DNA of 64,000 bases from Limiplasma sp034927815. GTDB lineage: Bacteria; Bacillota; Clostridia; Christensenellales; Aristaeellaceae. Both the position numbers and the translations under genes were made by a program. Every line of letters begins with the position of its first letter. Within the stretch, counting starts at the first letter, position 1. Under the pieces are notes generated by a model. That model worked only from the letters and a program-made list of their open reading frames with translations, did not search any database and was not told the DNA's origin. The DNA lies in assembly GCA_034927815.1 (NCBI GenBank), contig JAYFPK010000006.1:62001-126000 (forward strand). The letters are read 5' to 3'. Shown piece after piece: positions 41,697 to 49,964 of the stretch.

Positions 41697-42952
41697 AGAC
41701 GGTGATCTACCTTAGCTCCTGCGCCCTGGACGGCCAGGGGGAGCCCGATCCCTTCATGCTCCAGGAGCTGCCCTGGCTGCGCGGGCATTTTGACCGGGTG
41801 CTCTTGGTGAGTTATTATGGAACTGCGGACGTAACCCAAGAGGCCTCCGGTTCCATTGCCGCGTCTGCCGCGCCGGGAACCGCCTGGAGGGCCAGGATGC
41901 GGGGGCTTTGGGACAGGGAGCTTTGGCGGGAGATGAACCGCCTGCGGAAGGACCGCCGCCTGACTTTTGGCAACGCGGCGCGCCTCCTGCTCTTCGCCAT
42001 TCGGGGCCGCAAGCTCCACCTGTGGACCGAAAGCCTGCTGGCGGGCCTGGATTTGGAGCAGACCACCCTATACGCCTATTGGATGAGCTACGAAGCGTAC
42101 GGAGCGGCCCTGAGCAAGGCCCGGCATCCTACCCTCCGCTTCATCGCCCGGGGCCATGCCTTTGACATTGACCCGGAGCGCAATCCCATAAACCCCTACT
42201 TGATGAAAGCTTTCATTGCCCGCCAGGCGGAGGGGCTGTATTTCATCAGCCGGCAGGCCAAGGGTCAATATTTGTCCTATGGCGGGGAGTTCGCCCCCGG
42301 GGACAAACTCCGGGTAGTGGGGATGGGATCCCGGGGGGAGCCCGTTCAGGAAGACAAAGCCCCGCCCTTCTTTGCCCAAGGGGGCGGCAACGCTGTTTTG
42401 CGGCTGGTAAGCTGCGCCACCATCACCCAGATCAAGCAGCTTCCCTTGCTGGTAGACGCCCTGGCCGCCTGGGAGGGTCCTTCTATCCACTGGCTGCACA
42501 TGGGCGGCGGGCCCCAGGAGGCGGAGCTGCGGGCTTATGCGGTCCAAAAGCTGGCCGGAACGGGGGTTTCCTATGAAATCACGGGCCCCCTTACCCCGAC
42601 CCAGGTTCAAAAAACCTATGAGGACGAGGCTTTTGACGCCTTTGTCAACACCAGCCGCATGGAAGGGGTGCCGGTGTCCGTCATGGAGGCCATGCGCTTC
42701 GGCATTCCCGTGATCGCCCCCCGGGTGGGAGGCATCCCGGAGCTGGTAGAGGAGAGCTTTGGCCTCCTGTACGACCCCGGCCAAGGGGCCGCTGCCGTGC
42801 TGGAAGCCTTGAGGCGCTTTGCAGCCTTACCCCGGGAAGACGTGCTGGGTATGCGCAAGGCCGCCAAGGAGCGGTGGAAGGCTTCCTGGCGCAGTGAGGC
42901 GCTGCTGCCTCTGCTCTTTCCCAAAGAAGCGGGCCAGGCACAGGAGGGATAG
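41693..42952 (+). CDS. Glycosyltransferase family 4, WaaG-like
   Basis: The 419-residue protein has a long N-terminal domain with LRFIARGHAFDIDPERNPINPYLM and LYFISRQAKGQYLSY, and a C-terminal GT4 donor domain with RLVSCATITQIKQLPLLVDAL, HMGGGPQEAEL, VNTSRMEGVPVSVMEAMRFGIPVIAPRVGGIPELV. This architecture matches enzymes that extend surface polysaccharide repeats. The start overlaps the preceding stop by four bases. Confidence 0.88.
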   Translation: MKTVIYLSSCALDGQGEPDPFMLQELPWLRGHFDRVLLVSYYGTADVTQEASGSIAASAAPGTAWRARMRGLWDRELWREMNRLRKDRRLTFGNAARLLLFAIRGRKLHLWTESLLAGLDLEQTTLYAYWMSYEAYGAALSKARHPTLRFIARGHAFDIDPERNPINPYLMKAFIARQAEGLYFISRQAKGQYLSYGGEFAPGDKLRVVGMGSRGEPVQEDKAPPFFAQGGGNAVLRLVSCATITQIKQLPLLVDALAAWEGPSIHWLHMGGGPQEAELRAYAVQKLAGTGVSYEITGPLTPTQVQKTYEDEAFDAFVNTSRMEGVPVSVMEAMRFGIPVIAPRVGGIPELVEESFGLLYDPGQGAAAVLEALRRFAALPREDVLGMRKAAKERWKASWRSEALLPLLFPKEAGQAQEG

Positions 42953-42955
42953 GGA

Positions 42956-44308
42956 ATGGCTGAACAAGGCAAGGGGCGGGCTCCCCAGCGGGTGCTGATC
43001 GTGAGCTATTGCTTTGCGCCCCAAAACATCATCGGCGCGGTGCGGCCCACCAAGATCGCCAAGTACCTGAGCCGCCGGGGCTATCAGGTGACGGTGCTGT
43101 GCGGGCCGGGCCTGGGCGGCATTGCCGACCCCACCTTGCAGCGGGACCTGAAGGAGCTAAGCGACGTCCATGTGGTGCGGGAATGGAACCCGCTGAGGGA
43201 TTGCAAGGCGCGCAAGAGCCCAAAGGCCGCTGCGGCGCAGGCGGCTTCCCGGTCCCAGACCCTTCCCCGGGGGCGCGCGCCAGCTTCCCTTCAAAAGCTC
43301 CGCAATGCCCTGTATTTGCTTTTGAGCCGCCTGGCGGACCGCAGCTTCGCCCGTCGGGGATGGCGGGCCCTGAAAGCCATGAACCGCTCTTTCGACGTGG
43401 TGATCTCCAGCTACGGCCCCCACAGCGCCCACCAAATCGCCGCCAAGGCCAAGGCCAGGGGCATGGCGAAACGGTGGATCGCGGATTTTCGGGACGCTGT
43501 GGAATACCCCTTTGCCTGGCAAAAGAAGGCCGTCGAAAGATATGTCCGGCGGGTGAAGGAGCAGGCGGATGAGATAACGGGAGCCACGGAGGGGCTGCTG
43601 GCAACCATGGGGTTGTTGTCCCAAGCCGCGGTGATTACCAACGGATTTGACCCGGAGGACCGTCCCGCTGCCTTGCCGCCTTCCGATACACAAGGCTGTC
43701 TTTCCTTTGCCTATTGCGGCCAGATGTATGGTTCCCAGAGGGATTTACGGCCCGTGTTTCGCGCCCTGTTTGAGCTGGTTCAGGAGGGAGAACTGGAGAA
43801 GGGCCGCCTCAGGCTGGATTTCGCGGGCAAGCCCTTGGACTGGGATGCCTTCGCCCGCCAAGCCGAGCAATGCGGCTTAGGGGAAAGGGCCCAAAACCAT
43901 GGGATGTTACCCAGGGATCAGGCCCTGCGCTTGCAGCAAGCCGCCTCCGGAATTTTGATTGCCGCCTGGAACACGCCGTCTTTTCAGGGCAATTTGCCTG
44001 GCAAGATGTTGGAGGCGTTGCTTTTGGAGAGGCCCATCCTTTGCTGCGTCACCGGCGAGGTGCCCGGCAGCGAGGCCAGCCGGTTTATGGCCCAAACCCA
44101 GGTGGGTTATTGCTGGGCCGAGGCGGAGGGGGAGGCCGGCAGCGCGGGCCTCAAGGCCTACCTCCGGCGCCTTTGCCGGGCTTTCATGGCCGGGGAGCCC
44201 ATTCCCTTTGCCCCGGACCGGCAGGCCGTGGAAAGCTACGCATACCCCCAGCTGGCAGAGCGCTTTGAAGCCCTCATCACCACTCCGGAAGGAAAAGATA
44301 AGGAGTAG
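42956..44308 (+). CDS. Glycosyltransferase-like protein (GT-B type)
   Basis: The 450-residue protein starts RVLIVSYCFAPQNIIGAVRPTKIAKYLSRRGYQVTVLCG, a typical GT4 acceptor-domain opening, and has VVISSYGPHSAHQIAAKAK and RWIADFRDAV. The C-terminal part has FAYCGQMYGSQRDL and LAWNTPSFQGNLPGKMLEALLLERPI-like features (IAAWNTPSFQGN then PGKMLEALL). A basic stretch of about 25 residues follows the first domain. AGGAGGG precedes the ATG and the gap to the previous gene is three bases. Confidence 0.82.
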   Translation: MAEQGKGRAPQRVLIVSYCFAPQNIIGAVRPTKIAKYLSRRGYQVTVLCGPGLGGIADPTLQRDLKELSDVHVVREWNPLRDCKARKSPKAAAAQAASRSQTLPRGRAPASLQKLRNALYLLLSRLADRSFARRGWRALKAMNRSFDVVISSYGPHSAHQIAAKAKARGMAKRWIADFRDAVEYPFAWQKKAVERYVRRVKEQADEITGATEGLLATMGLLSQAAVITNGFDPEDRPAALPPSDTQGCLSFAYCGQMYGSQRDLRPVFRALFELVQEGELEKGRLRLDFAGKPLDWDAFARQAEQCGLGERAQNHGMLPRDQALRLQQAASGILIAAWNTPSFQGNLPGKMLEALLLERPILCCVTGEVPGSEASRFMAQTQVGYCWAEAEGEAGSAGLKAYLRRLCRAFMAGEPIPFAPDRQAVESYAYPQLAERFEALITTPEGKDKE

Positions 44309-44311
44309 TCC

Positions 44312-45391
44312 ATGAAACTTGTCACCGTAGTAGGGGCGAGGCCCCAATTTATCAAAGCGGCGGCCCTCTCCCGGGTGCTGCGCCGGGAGCATGAGGAGAT
44401 ATTGGTGCACACGGGCCAGCACCATGATCCCCAGATGTCCGACGTGTTTTTCCGGGAGCTGAGCATTCCCAAGCCCCAGTACAACCTGGGGATCGCCGGG
44501 GGAGGCCATGCCCAGATGACCGCCCGCATGCTGGTGGCTGTGGAGGAGGTGCTGCTGGCGGAAAAGCCAGACGCTTTGCTGGTCTACGGGGACACCAACT
44601 CCACCCTGGCGGCGGCGCTGGCGGCGGTGAAGCTCCACATTCCCATTGTGCACGTGGAGGCTGGGAACCGCCTGGGGAGCCTGGCAAACCCCGAGGAGGT
44701 CAACCGCATTCTCACGGATCATATGGCCGCGGTGCTGTTCGCCTGCGTGCCCAGCTCCCTGGAGGCCCTGGCCAGGGAAAACATCACCCAAAATGTGTTT
44801 TTTGTGGGCGATCCCATGTATGATGCGTTTTTGTATTACGCCGGGGACCAAAAGGAGCGTTCCATCTCGTCTTTACCGGACCTTAAGGGCGGCCGGGCGG
44901 CGGTGCCCCGGGAGTTTGCCTACCTGACCTGCCACCGGGAGGAGAACACCCGCACGGACGAAGCCCTTTCGGAGATCCTTCTGGCGATGGAAAGCCTTCC
45001 CTATCCCACGCTGTATCCGGTGCATCCCCGCAACCGGGAGAGGGCCCTGGCCCTGGGCAAAGCCCTCAAGCTGGAGAAGGTGCGCCTGCTTCAGCCCCTG
45101 GGTTACCTGGACAGCATCTGGCTGTGCTCCCATGCCCAAAGGGTGGTGACGGACTCCGGTGGAGTGCAGCGGGAGGCATTCTTCGCCAAAGTGCCCTGCG
45201 TTACGGTGTTTGATTACGCGGCCTGGCCGGAAACGTTGGTAGGCCATTGCAACCAGCTGGCAAAGCCCAGCCGGGAGGACATCCAGGCCAAATGGCTCGC
45301 CCAGCCCCATTGGGATAATGCCCATAGCCCCTTTGGGGATGGCCATGCCTGCGAAAAGATTTGCGACGCCCTTCGGGGGCTGGCGCTGTGA
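44312..45391 (+). CDS. UDP-N-acetyl-sugar 2-epimerase (non-hydrolysing, WecB/CapG superfamily)
   Basis: The 359-residue enzyme has the family motifs GARPQFIKAAAL, HTGQHHDPQMSDVFF, VYGDTNSTLAAALAA and TDSGGVQREAFF. The active-site loop reads HVEAGNRLGSLANPEEVNR. In WecB this loop is usually EAGLR; the EAGNR form is what I recall from CapG/FnlC-type epimerases of 2,6-dideoxy sugars, so the substrate may be other than UDP-GlcNAc. It ends the overlapping polysaccharide gene chain. Confidence 0.88.
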   Translation: MKLVTVVGARPQFIKAAALSRVLRREHEEILVHTGQHHDPQMSDVFFRELSIPKPQYNLGIAGGGHAQMTARMLVAVEEVLLAEKPDALLVYGDTNSTLAAALAAVKLHIPIVHVEAGNRLGSLANPEEVNRILTDHMAAVLFACVPSSLEALARENITQNVFFVGDPMYDAFLYYAGDQKERSISSLPDLKGGRAAVPREFAYLTCHREENTRTDEALSEILLAMESLPYPTLYPVHPRNRERALALGKALKLEKVRLLQPLGYLDSIWLCSHAQRVVTDSGGVQREAFFAKVPCVTVFDYAAWPETLVGHCNQLAKPSREDIQAKWLAQPHWDNAHSPFGDGHACEKICDALRGLAL

Positions 45392-45639
45392 GGTTTCAGC
45401 TCTTGTGGACGCAAACCGGGTTTCTCCCTGGAGGGCATGCTGTGGAGCCCGAGCACAATGCGCCGGACTGCTGATAACGGAGGCTTCCCTAAACCAGGAC
45501 AGGCCCTTCGCGGACTGGGGGGCGTGACCGGCTACGCCCTGGCACTGATGCGCCATCCGGATACCCCTTTGGAGGGAGCTTCCCAGGAACCGGGCCGACG
45601 ATACCGAATGGATACAGCCATTCAGGAAGGAGCATGCTT

Positions 45640-46485
45640 ATGAGGTTTCTCTCCAATGCCCACACCCATACCCCTTACTGTGATGGAAAGAGCAGCCCTC
45701 AGGAAATGATCCGGGAAGCCCGGAGGCTGGGCTTTGTGAGCCTGGGCTTTTCCGGCCATGGGGACCAGGGCTTTGACTTCGCCTACTCCATGAGCTATGG
45801 CAAGCAGGAGGCCTATGAGCGCCAGCTTCGGGCCTTGCAAGAGGAGTTGAGCACCGGGGAGGGCCCCCGGCTGTGGGTGGGGCTGGAGCAGGACGCCCTC
45901 ACGTCCCCGGAGAAAAAGGCCCAGAACCGGGCCCGGCTGGATTACATCCTGGGCTCCACCCATTACCTGGACCGGGATTTTCACGGGCAGGTGGTGGCCG
46001 CGGACGGGGATAGCGAAACCCTGGCGGCCTATGCCCGGGAGGTTTTCCAAGGGGATTTGATGGCCGTGGTCCGGCGGTATTTTGATTTGCACGTGGAGAT
46101 GCTCCTGGAGGACAGGCCCCACATTATCGGCCATTTTGACCTGATTCGCAAGGCCTCCGGGAGCGGGCTTTTTGACGCGGGCTCCAAAGCGTACCGCGGT
46201 ATTGCCCTGAAGGCCCTGGAGCGGGCCTTGCCCTGCGGTGGCGTGATGGAGGTGAACACCGGGAGCATCGCCCGGGGCTACCTGGAGGAGCCGTACCCCT
46301 CCCTGGAGCTGCTGGGGGCATGGCGGGAGATGGGGGGGCCGGTGACCCTCACCTCCGACTGCCATGACGCGGCCCTGTTGAATTTCGGCCTGGACGAAAC
46401 CCTTCTGGCCCTTCGCGCCCTGGGCTACCGCAGCGTCCTGCGCCTGGGCACGGCGAATGCGCTGTGGGAGGCCGTGGAGTTGTAA
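45640..46485 (+). CDS. PHP-domain histidinol-phosphatase family protein
   Basis: The 281-residue protein has the PHP metal motifs NAHTHTPYCDG, GFSGHGDQG, LGSTHYL, IIGHFDLIRK, MEVNTGS and TSDCHDA. This matches the HisJ/HisK type histidinol-phosphatase of histidine synthesis. No other his genes are nearby, so another phosphoester substrate is possible. I use the ATG at 45640, properly spaced from GGAAGGAG; the ATG at 45634 is too near. The 248-base gap before it holds no gene. Confidence 0.82.
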   Translation: MRFLSNAHTHTPYCDGKSSPQEMIREARRLGFVSLGFSGHGDQGFDFAYSMSYGKQEAYERQLRALQEELSTGEGPRLWVGLEQDALTSPEKKAQNRARLDYILGSTHYLDRDFHGQVVAADGDSETLAAYAREVFQGDLMAVVRRYFDLHVEMLLEDRPHIIGHFDLIRKASGSGLFDAGSKAYRGIALKALERALPCGGVMEVNTGSIARGYLEEPYPSLELLGAWREMGGPVTLTSDCHDAALLNFGLDETLLALRALGYRSVLRLGTANALWEAVEL

Positions 46486-46521
46486 CAGGCTGAGGGATGT
46501 TCGGATTTGGTCCCGGAGCCT

Positions 46522-46544
46522 GCCCAGGGGTACATCCCTTGGGC
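46522..46544 (+). repeat. Hairpin with TACAT loop, second copy of an intergenic element
   Basis: GCCCAGGGG (46522-46530) and CCCTTGGGC (46536-46544) pair with one G-U around loop TACAT. The loop is identical to that at 35814-35818 while the arms differ. The surrounding 46486-46659 gap has no gene. Confidence 0.45.
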
Positions 46545-46659
46545 CTTCCTGGTGGATTTTTGGGCTCCCGCCTGAAAGGGTTCCGGGAAGCGAGTCCAGG
46601 GAACAAAATCATGAAATCACCGGCGAATTTGGGGCAAGGTCCAAGAAAGGTGTGTACTA

Positions 46660-48033
46660 ATGCTGCTCTCCAAAGACAAAGCCTTCTACCGCCGGGTGCT
46701 GCGGCTTGCCGGGTGGATCGCGCTGCAAAACGTCATCGTGTGTTTTGTGAGCCTGATAGACAACATCATGGTGGGGGCTTATTCCCAGACGGCGCTCTCC
46801 GGGGTGGCCCTGGCCAACCAGGTGCAGTTTCTGCTGCAAATGCTGGTGGCGGGCGTTGGGGAGGGAATGGCGGTGCTGGCGGCCCAGTATTGGGGAGCGC
46901 AGAAGCTGGGGCCCATCCGCCAGGTGGTGGCCATCGCCCTGCGGCTCGGCCTGCTGATAAGCCTTGTATTCTTTGCCGTTTCCCAGCTGGCGCCGGAGTG
47001 GCTGCTGGGACTGATGGCCGGGGACAAGGCTGTGGTGGCTGAGGGCGCGGCCTATTTGCGCCTCACCGGGTATAGCTATCCGTTTTTCTGCGCGGGGCTG
47101 GTGCTGGTGAGCGCCCACCGGAGCATGGAAAAGGTGGCCGTGGGCATGGCCGCCCCGTCCTTGGCCTTTGGGCTCAAGCTGGTGCTGAACTGGATGCTGA
47201 TCTTCGGCAACGGAGGAGCCCCTGCCCTGGGGGCGAGGGGGGCGGCCATCGCCACGTTGGCGGCCCGGGCCTTGGAATGCGGCATCATCCTGTTTTATAC
47301 CTACCGTATGGACCGCCGTTTGGCCCTGAGGCTGCGGGAGCTATGGTGGCACAACAGAGGGCTTCTGGCGGATTTCCGGAGGGTAGCCACCCCGGTGATC
47401 CTTTCCGGGGGCAGCTGGGGCCTGGCTATGGGGATTCAAACGGCCATTCTGGGCCATTTGGGCTCGGCGGTCATCGCGGCGAATTCCATCGCCACCTCCT
47501 TGTTTCAGCTCATCTCCGTGGTGATCTATGGCGTGTCCAGCGCCAGCGCGGTGGTGGTGGGCAAGGCTGTGGGCGGGGATGAGGGGCACAGGCTCAAGGA
47601 GTATGTGAACACCCTCCAGGCCCTGTATCTGGTGGTGGGGCTTTTGTCCGGGGCGGCTTTGTTTTTGTGCCGGGACTGGATCATCTCCCTGTATGTGATC
47701 ACCCCCGAAGCGGTTCGGCTGGCCCGGGGCTTTATCACCATCCTCAGCGTGACCATCCTGGGCAGCGCGTACCAGCTCAGCTGTCTGGCGGGCATTGTCC
47801 GGGGCGGGGGCAACACGGGCTTTGTATTTTATAACGACCTGATCTTTATGTGGGGGCTGGTGCTGCCCCTGAGCCTGCTGGCCGCCTATGTGTGGAAATG
47901 GAATCCCCTTTGGGTGTTCTTCTGCCTGAAATCGGACCAGCTTTCCAAATGCCTGGTGGCGGCCTGGCAGGTGAACTCCTACCGGTGGGTGAAAAAAGTG
48001 ACCCGGGAGGATGTGGGCCATGAAGCCTCATGA
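46660..48033 (+). CDS. MATE-family multidrug/Na+ antiporter
   Basis: The 457-residue protein has about twelve transmembrane helices in two related halves, with LIDNIMVGAYSQTALSGVALANQ in helix 1-2 and ILGHLGSAVIAANSIATSLFQL in the second half, both typical of MATE (NorM/DinF-like) exporters. It most likely exports organic cations or drugs by ion exchange. Although near a polysaccharide cluster, it lies on the far side of an unrelated gene and its sequence fits MATE better than Wzx flippases. Confidence 0.88.
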   Translation: MLLSKDKAFYRRVLRLAGWIALQNVIVCFVSLIDNIMVGAYSQTALSGVALANQVQFLLQMLVAGVGEGMAVLAAQYWGAQKLGPIRQVVAIALRLGLLISLVFFAVSQLAPEWLLGLMAGDKAVVAEGAAYLRLTGYSYPFFCAGLVLVSAHRSMEKVAVGMAAPSLAFGLKLVLNWMLIFGNGGAPALGARGAAIATLAARALECGIILFYTYRMDRRLALRLRELWWHNRGLLADFRRVATPVILSGGSWGLAMGIQTAILGHLGSAVIAANSIATSLFQLISVVIYGVSSASAVVVGKAVGGDEGHRLKEYVNTLQALYLVVGLLSGAALFLCRDWIISLYVITPEAVRLARGFITILSVTILGSAYQLSCLAGIVRGGGNTGFVFYNDLIFMWGLVLPLSLLAAYVWKWNPLWVFFCLKSDQLSKCLVAAWQVNSYRWVKKVTREDVGHEAS

Positions 48034-48493
48034 GGAGGGGAGACCCCGCAAGCTGCTGATCGACGCGGACGCCTGCCCGGTGACGGATATCGCCCTGGGC
48101 ATCGCCAGGAAGCAGGGCGTGCCCGTGGTGCTGGTGTGCGACGACGCGCACCGGATGCGCCGGGCAGGGGCTGAAACCATCACCGTGTCTCAAGGGGCGG
48201 ACAGCGTGGATTTCCGGCTGGTGAACCTGCTGCGCCCGGGGGATGTTGTGGTGACCCAGGATTACGGGTTGGCGGCCATGTGCCTGGCCCGGAGCGCCAA
48301 AGCCCTCCATCAGGACGGATGGTTCTATACCGATAAAAATATCGACGGCCTGCTGATGAAGCGCCATGCGGCCCGGCAGGCCCGGCGGGCCGGGAACCGG
48401 GTGAAGGGGCCGCCAAAGCGCAGCGCGGCCCAGGACGAGGCCTTCGCCCGGGCCCTGGAGAACGCGTTGACAGAGGATGGCGATATGCTATAA
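48020..48493 (+). CDS. YaiI/YqxD family protein (DUF188)
   Basis: The 157-residue product contains LLIDADACPVTDIALGIARKQG, VSQGADSVDFRLVNLLRPGDVVVTQDYGLA and GLLMKRHAARQARRAG, all diagnostic of DUF188. The fold is PIN-like, which suggests but does not prove nuclease activity. I use the ATG at 48020, nine bases after GGGAGG; it overlaps the MATE gene by 14 bases. The promoter of the next gene lies inside its 3' end. Confidence 0.92.
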   Translation: MKPHEEGRPRKLLIDADACPVTDIALGIARKQGVPVVLVCDDAHRMRRAGAETITVSQGADSVDFRLVNLLRPGDVVVTQDYGLAAMCLARSAKALHQDGWFYTDKNIDGLLMKRHAARQARRAGNRVKGPPKRSAAQDEAFARALENALTEDGDML

Positions 48494-48494
48494 T
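48467..48494 (+). promoter_or_regulatory. Promoter embedded in the end of the DUF188 gene
   Basis: TTGACA at 48467-48472 and TATAAT at 48489-48494 are spaced 16 bp, and the -10 overlaps the TAA stop of the upstream gene. It drives the phosphatase-fold gene at 48546. Confidence 0.75.
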
Positions 48495-48545
48495 CAGGCA
48501 AAGAGGTTTGTAAAGGGTTGGACATAGGGATTGGGGGGACCGAAG

Positions 48546-49613
48546 ATGAGGGCCATCCGAAAATTGGCGAGGCTGCTGGGGATTCTGGTGGCGGTGGCGC
48601 TGGTAGCCGCCTTGGGGTTGATCGGCTATTTGACCGTAAACGAGTATCGTCCCCAGGACATCGAAGCGGTGCAATTGAACCTGGCCGCCCGGCAGGACGT
48701 TCCCGTCCTGGGCAGCAGATATACGCTGGTGAGCTGGAACCTGGGTTATGCCTGTTTGGGACGGGATCAAGACTTCTTCATGGACGGCGGCACCATGGTG
48801 CGGCCGGATCAAAAGCAAACCGTGGAGGAGAACCTTTCGGGGATTCTGGGCGTGCTGTCCGCGCAGAAGGCGGACCTGTACCTGCTCCAGGAGGTGGATC
48901 AAAACTCCCACCGCAGCTATTCCATCAACCAGGTTCAAACCCTGCGCCACGGGCTGTCCCTAACCTCCGCCTTCGCCCTGAACTACAAGTGCGATTTTGT
49001 GCCCTTCCCCTGGCCCATGATCGGCAAGGTGGAAAGCGGCCTGATGACCTTGAGCGGCCTGAAGGTAGCCGAGGCCACCCGGGAGAGCCTTCCCACGCCC
49101 TTTTCCTGGCCTGTGCGGGTGGTTAACCTCAAGCGCTGCCTTTTGGTGGAGCGCATCCCCATTTCAGACAGCGAGCATGAGCTGGTGCTGATCAATCTGC
49201 ACCTGGAAGCCTTTGACGACGGGGAGGGCAAGAAGGCCCAGACACGTCAGCTGATGGAGATTCTGAAGACCGAGCAGCGAAACGGCAACTATGTCATCGC
49301 CGGGGGGGATTTCAACCAGAGCTTTCCAGGGGTTACGGAGATCTATTCCCAACTGAGCGAAAATTACTGGCAGGCGGGCCAGCTTTCGGAATCGGACCTG
49401 CCCGAAGGCTACGCCTATGCCTTTGACGCTTCGGTGCCTACCAACCGCGCTGTGCGCGAAAGCTACTCCGGGGACAGGAAGAACAGCCAGTTCTATGTGA
49501 TCGACGGCTTTATCCTCTCCTCCAACATCAAGATCAACCACCTGGAAACCGTGGACCTGAACTTTGAATATAGCGACCACCAGCCCGTACGGCTGGAGTT
49601 CACGCTGATTTAG
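48546..49613 (+). CDS. Membrane-anchored endonuclease/exonuclease/phosphatase-fold protein
   Basis: The 355-residue protein has one N-terminal transmembrane helix (about 12-32) and an extracytoplasmic EEP domain: SWNLGYACLG, LLQEVDQNSHRSY, LINLHLEAFDDG, IAGGDFNQS and the C-terminal YSDHQPVRLEF with the catalytic Asp-His. EEP enzymes cleave phosphodiesters or phosphoesters using a divalent metal. Substrates outside the membrane could be lipids, nucleic acids or inositol phosphates. The ATG at 48546 has GGGGGG upstream. Confidence 0.88.
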   Translation: MRAIRKLARLLGILVAVALVAALGLIGYLTVNEYRPQDIEAVQLNLAARQDVPVLGSRYTLVSWNLGYACLGRDQDFFMDGGTMVRPDQKQTVEENLSGILGVLSAQKADLYLLQEVDQNSHRSYSINQVQTLRHGLSLTSAFALNYKCDFVPFPWPMIGKVESGLMTLSGLKVAEATRESLPTPFSWPVRVVNLKRCLLVERIPISDSEHELVLINLHLEAFDDGEGKKAQTRQLMEILKTEQRNGNYVIAGGDFNQSFPGVTEIYSQLSENYWQAGQLSESDLPEGYAYAFDASVPTNRAVRESYSGDRKNSQFYVIDGFILSSNIKINHLETVDLNFEYSDHQPVRLEFTLI

Positions 49614-49671
49614 GATGCTAGAAAGGGAAGAGGGAGGGCGGTTTCCCTGCCCTTCTGCCCTTGCATTACGG

Positions 49672-49869
49672 TTATACCATGCTATCTTTCGTACCAAGAG
49701 GAAGTTCCCATGGCATGTGGACAGGCTTCAAAACAAGGCCGGCACCTTTTTTAAGCCGCCGCAATGATCTTTCATGATCCTTCTGACAAGGAAGCAAGCA
49801 TCCTGGCACGATAGTAAACGCCTCCACATCCTCTTCAATAAAAAAGCCCCTCCCCTTCGCCAAAAACAA
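49672..49869 (-). CDS. Possible foreign or relic small gene in low-GC gap
   Basis: The 352-base gap 49614-49964 is AT-richer than its surroundings. A minus-strand frame from a TTG at 49869 encodes about 65 residues, with FFIEEDVEAFTIVPGCLLP and RSLRRLKKGAG. GGGAGG lies about 12 bases upstream. Codons end in A or T far more than in neighbouring genes. I recognise no family. It may be a horizontally gained gene remnant or a chance frame. Confidence 0.25.
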   Translation of the reverse strand: MFLAKGRGFFIEEDVEAFTIVPGCLLPCQKDHERSLRRLKKGAGLVLKPVHMPWELPLGTKDSMV

Positions 49870-49903
49870 ACAAATCAAATCCCTCCCTTTCTCCCCTTTT
49901 CTT

Positions 49904-49932
49904 TTGACAAATAGAGCGTAACGTGATACCCT
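49904..49932 (+). promoter_or_regulatory. Promoter of the ABC-F gene
   Basis: TTGACA at 49904-49909 and TACCCT at 49927-49932 are spaced 17 bp. Confidence 0.65.
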
Positions 49933-49964
49933 TGCGTGGCAAATACAAGGCAAAGGGGTAGACC

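Noticed and set aside
46660..48033. Wzx-type flippase for the polysaccharide cluster
   Set aside because: The sequence has MATE signatures in both halves and is separated from the cluster by an unrelated gene and a hairpin region.
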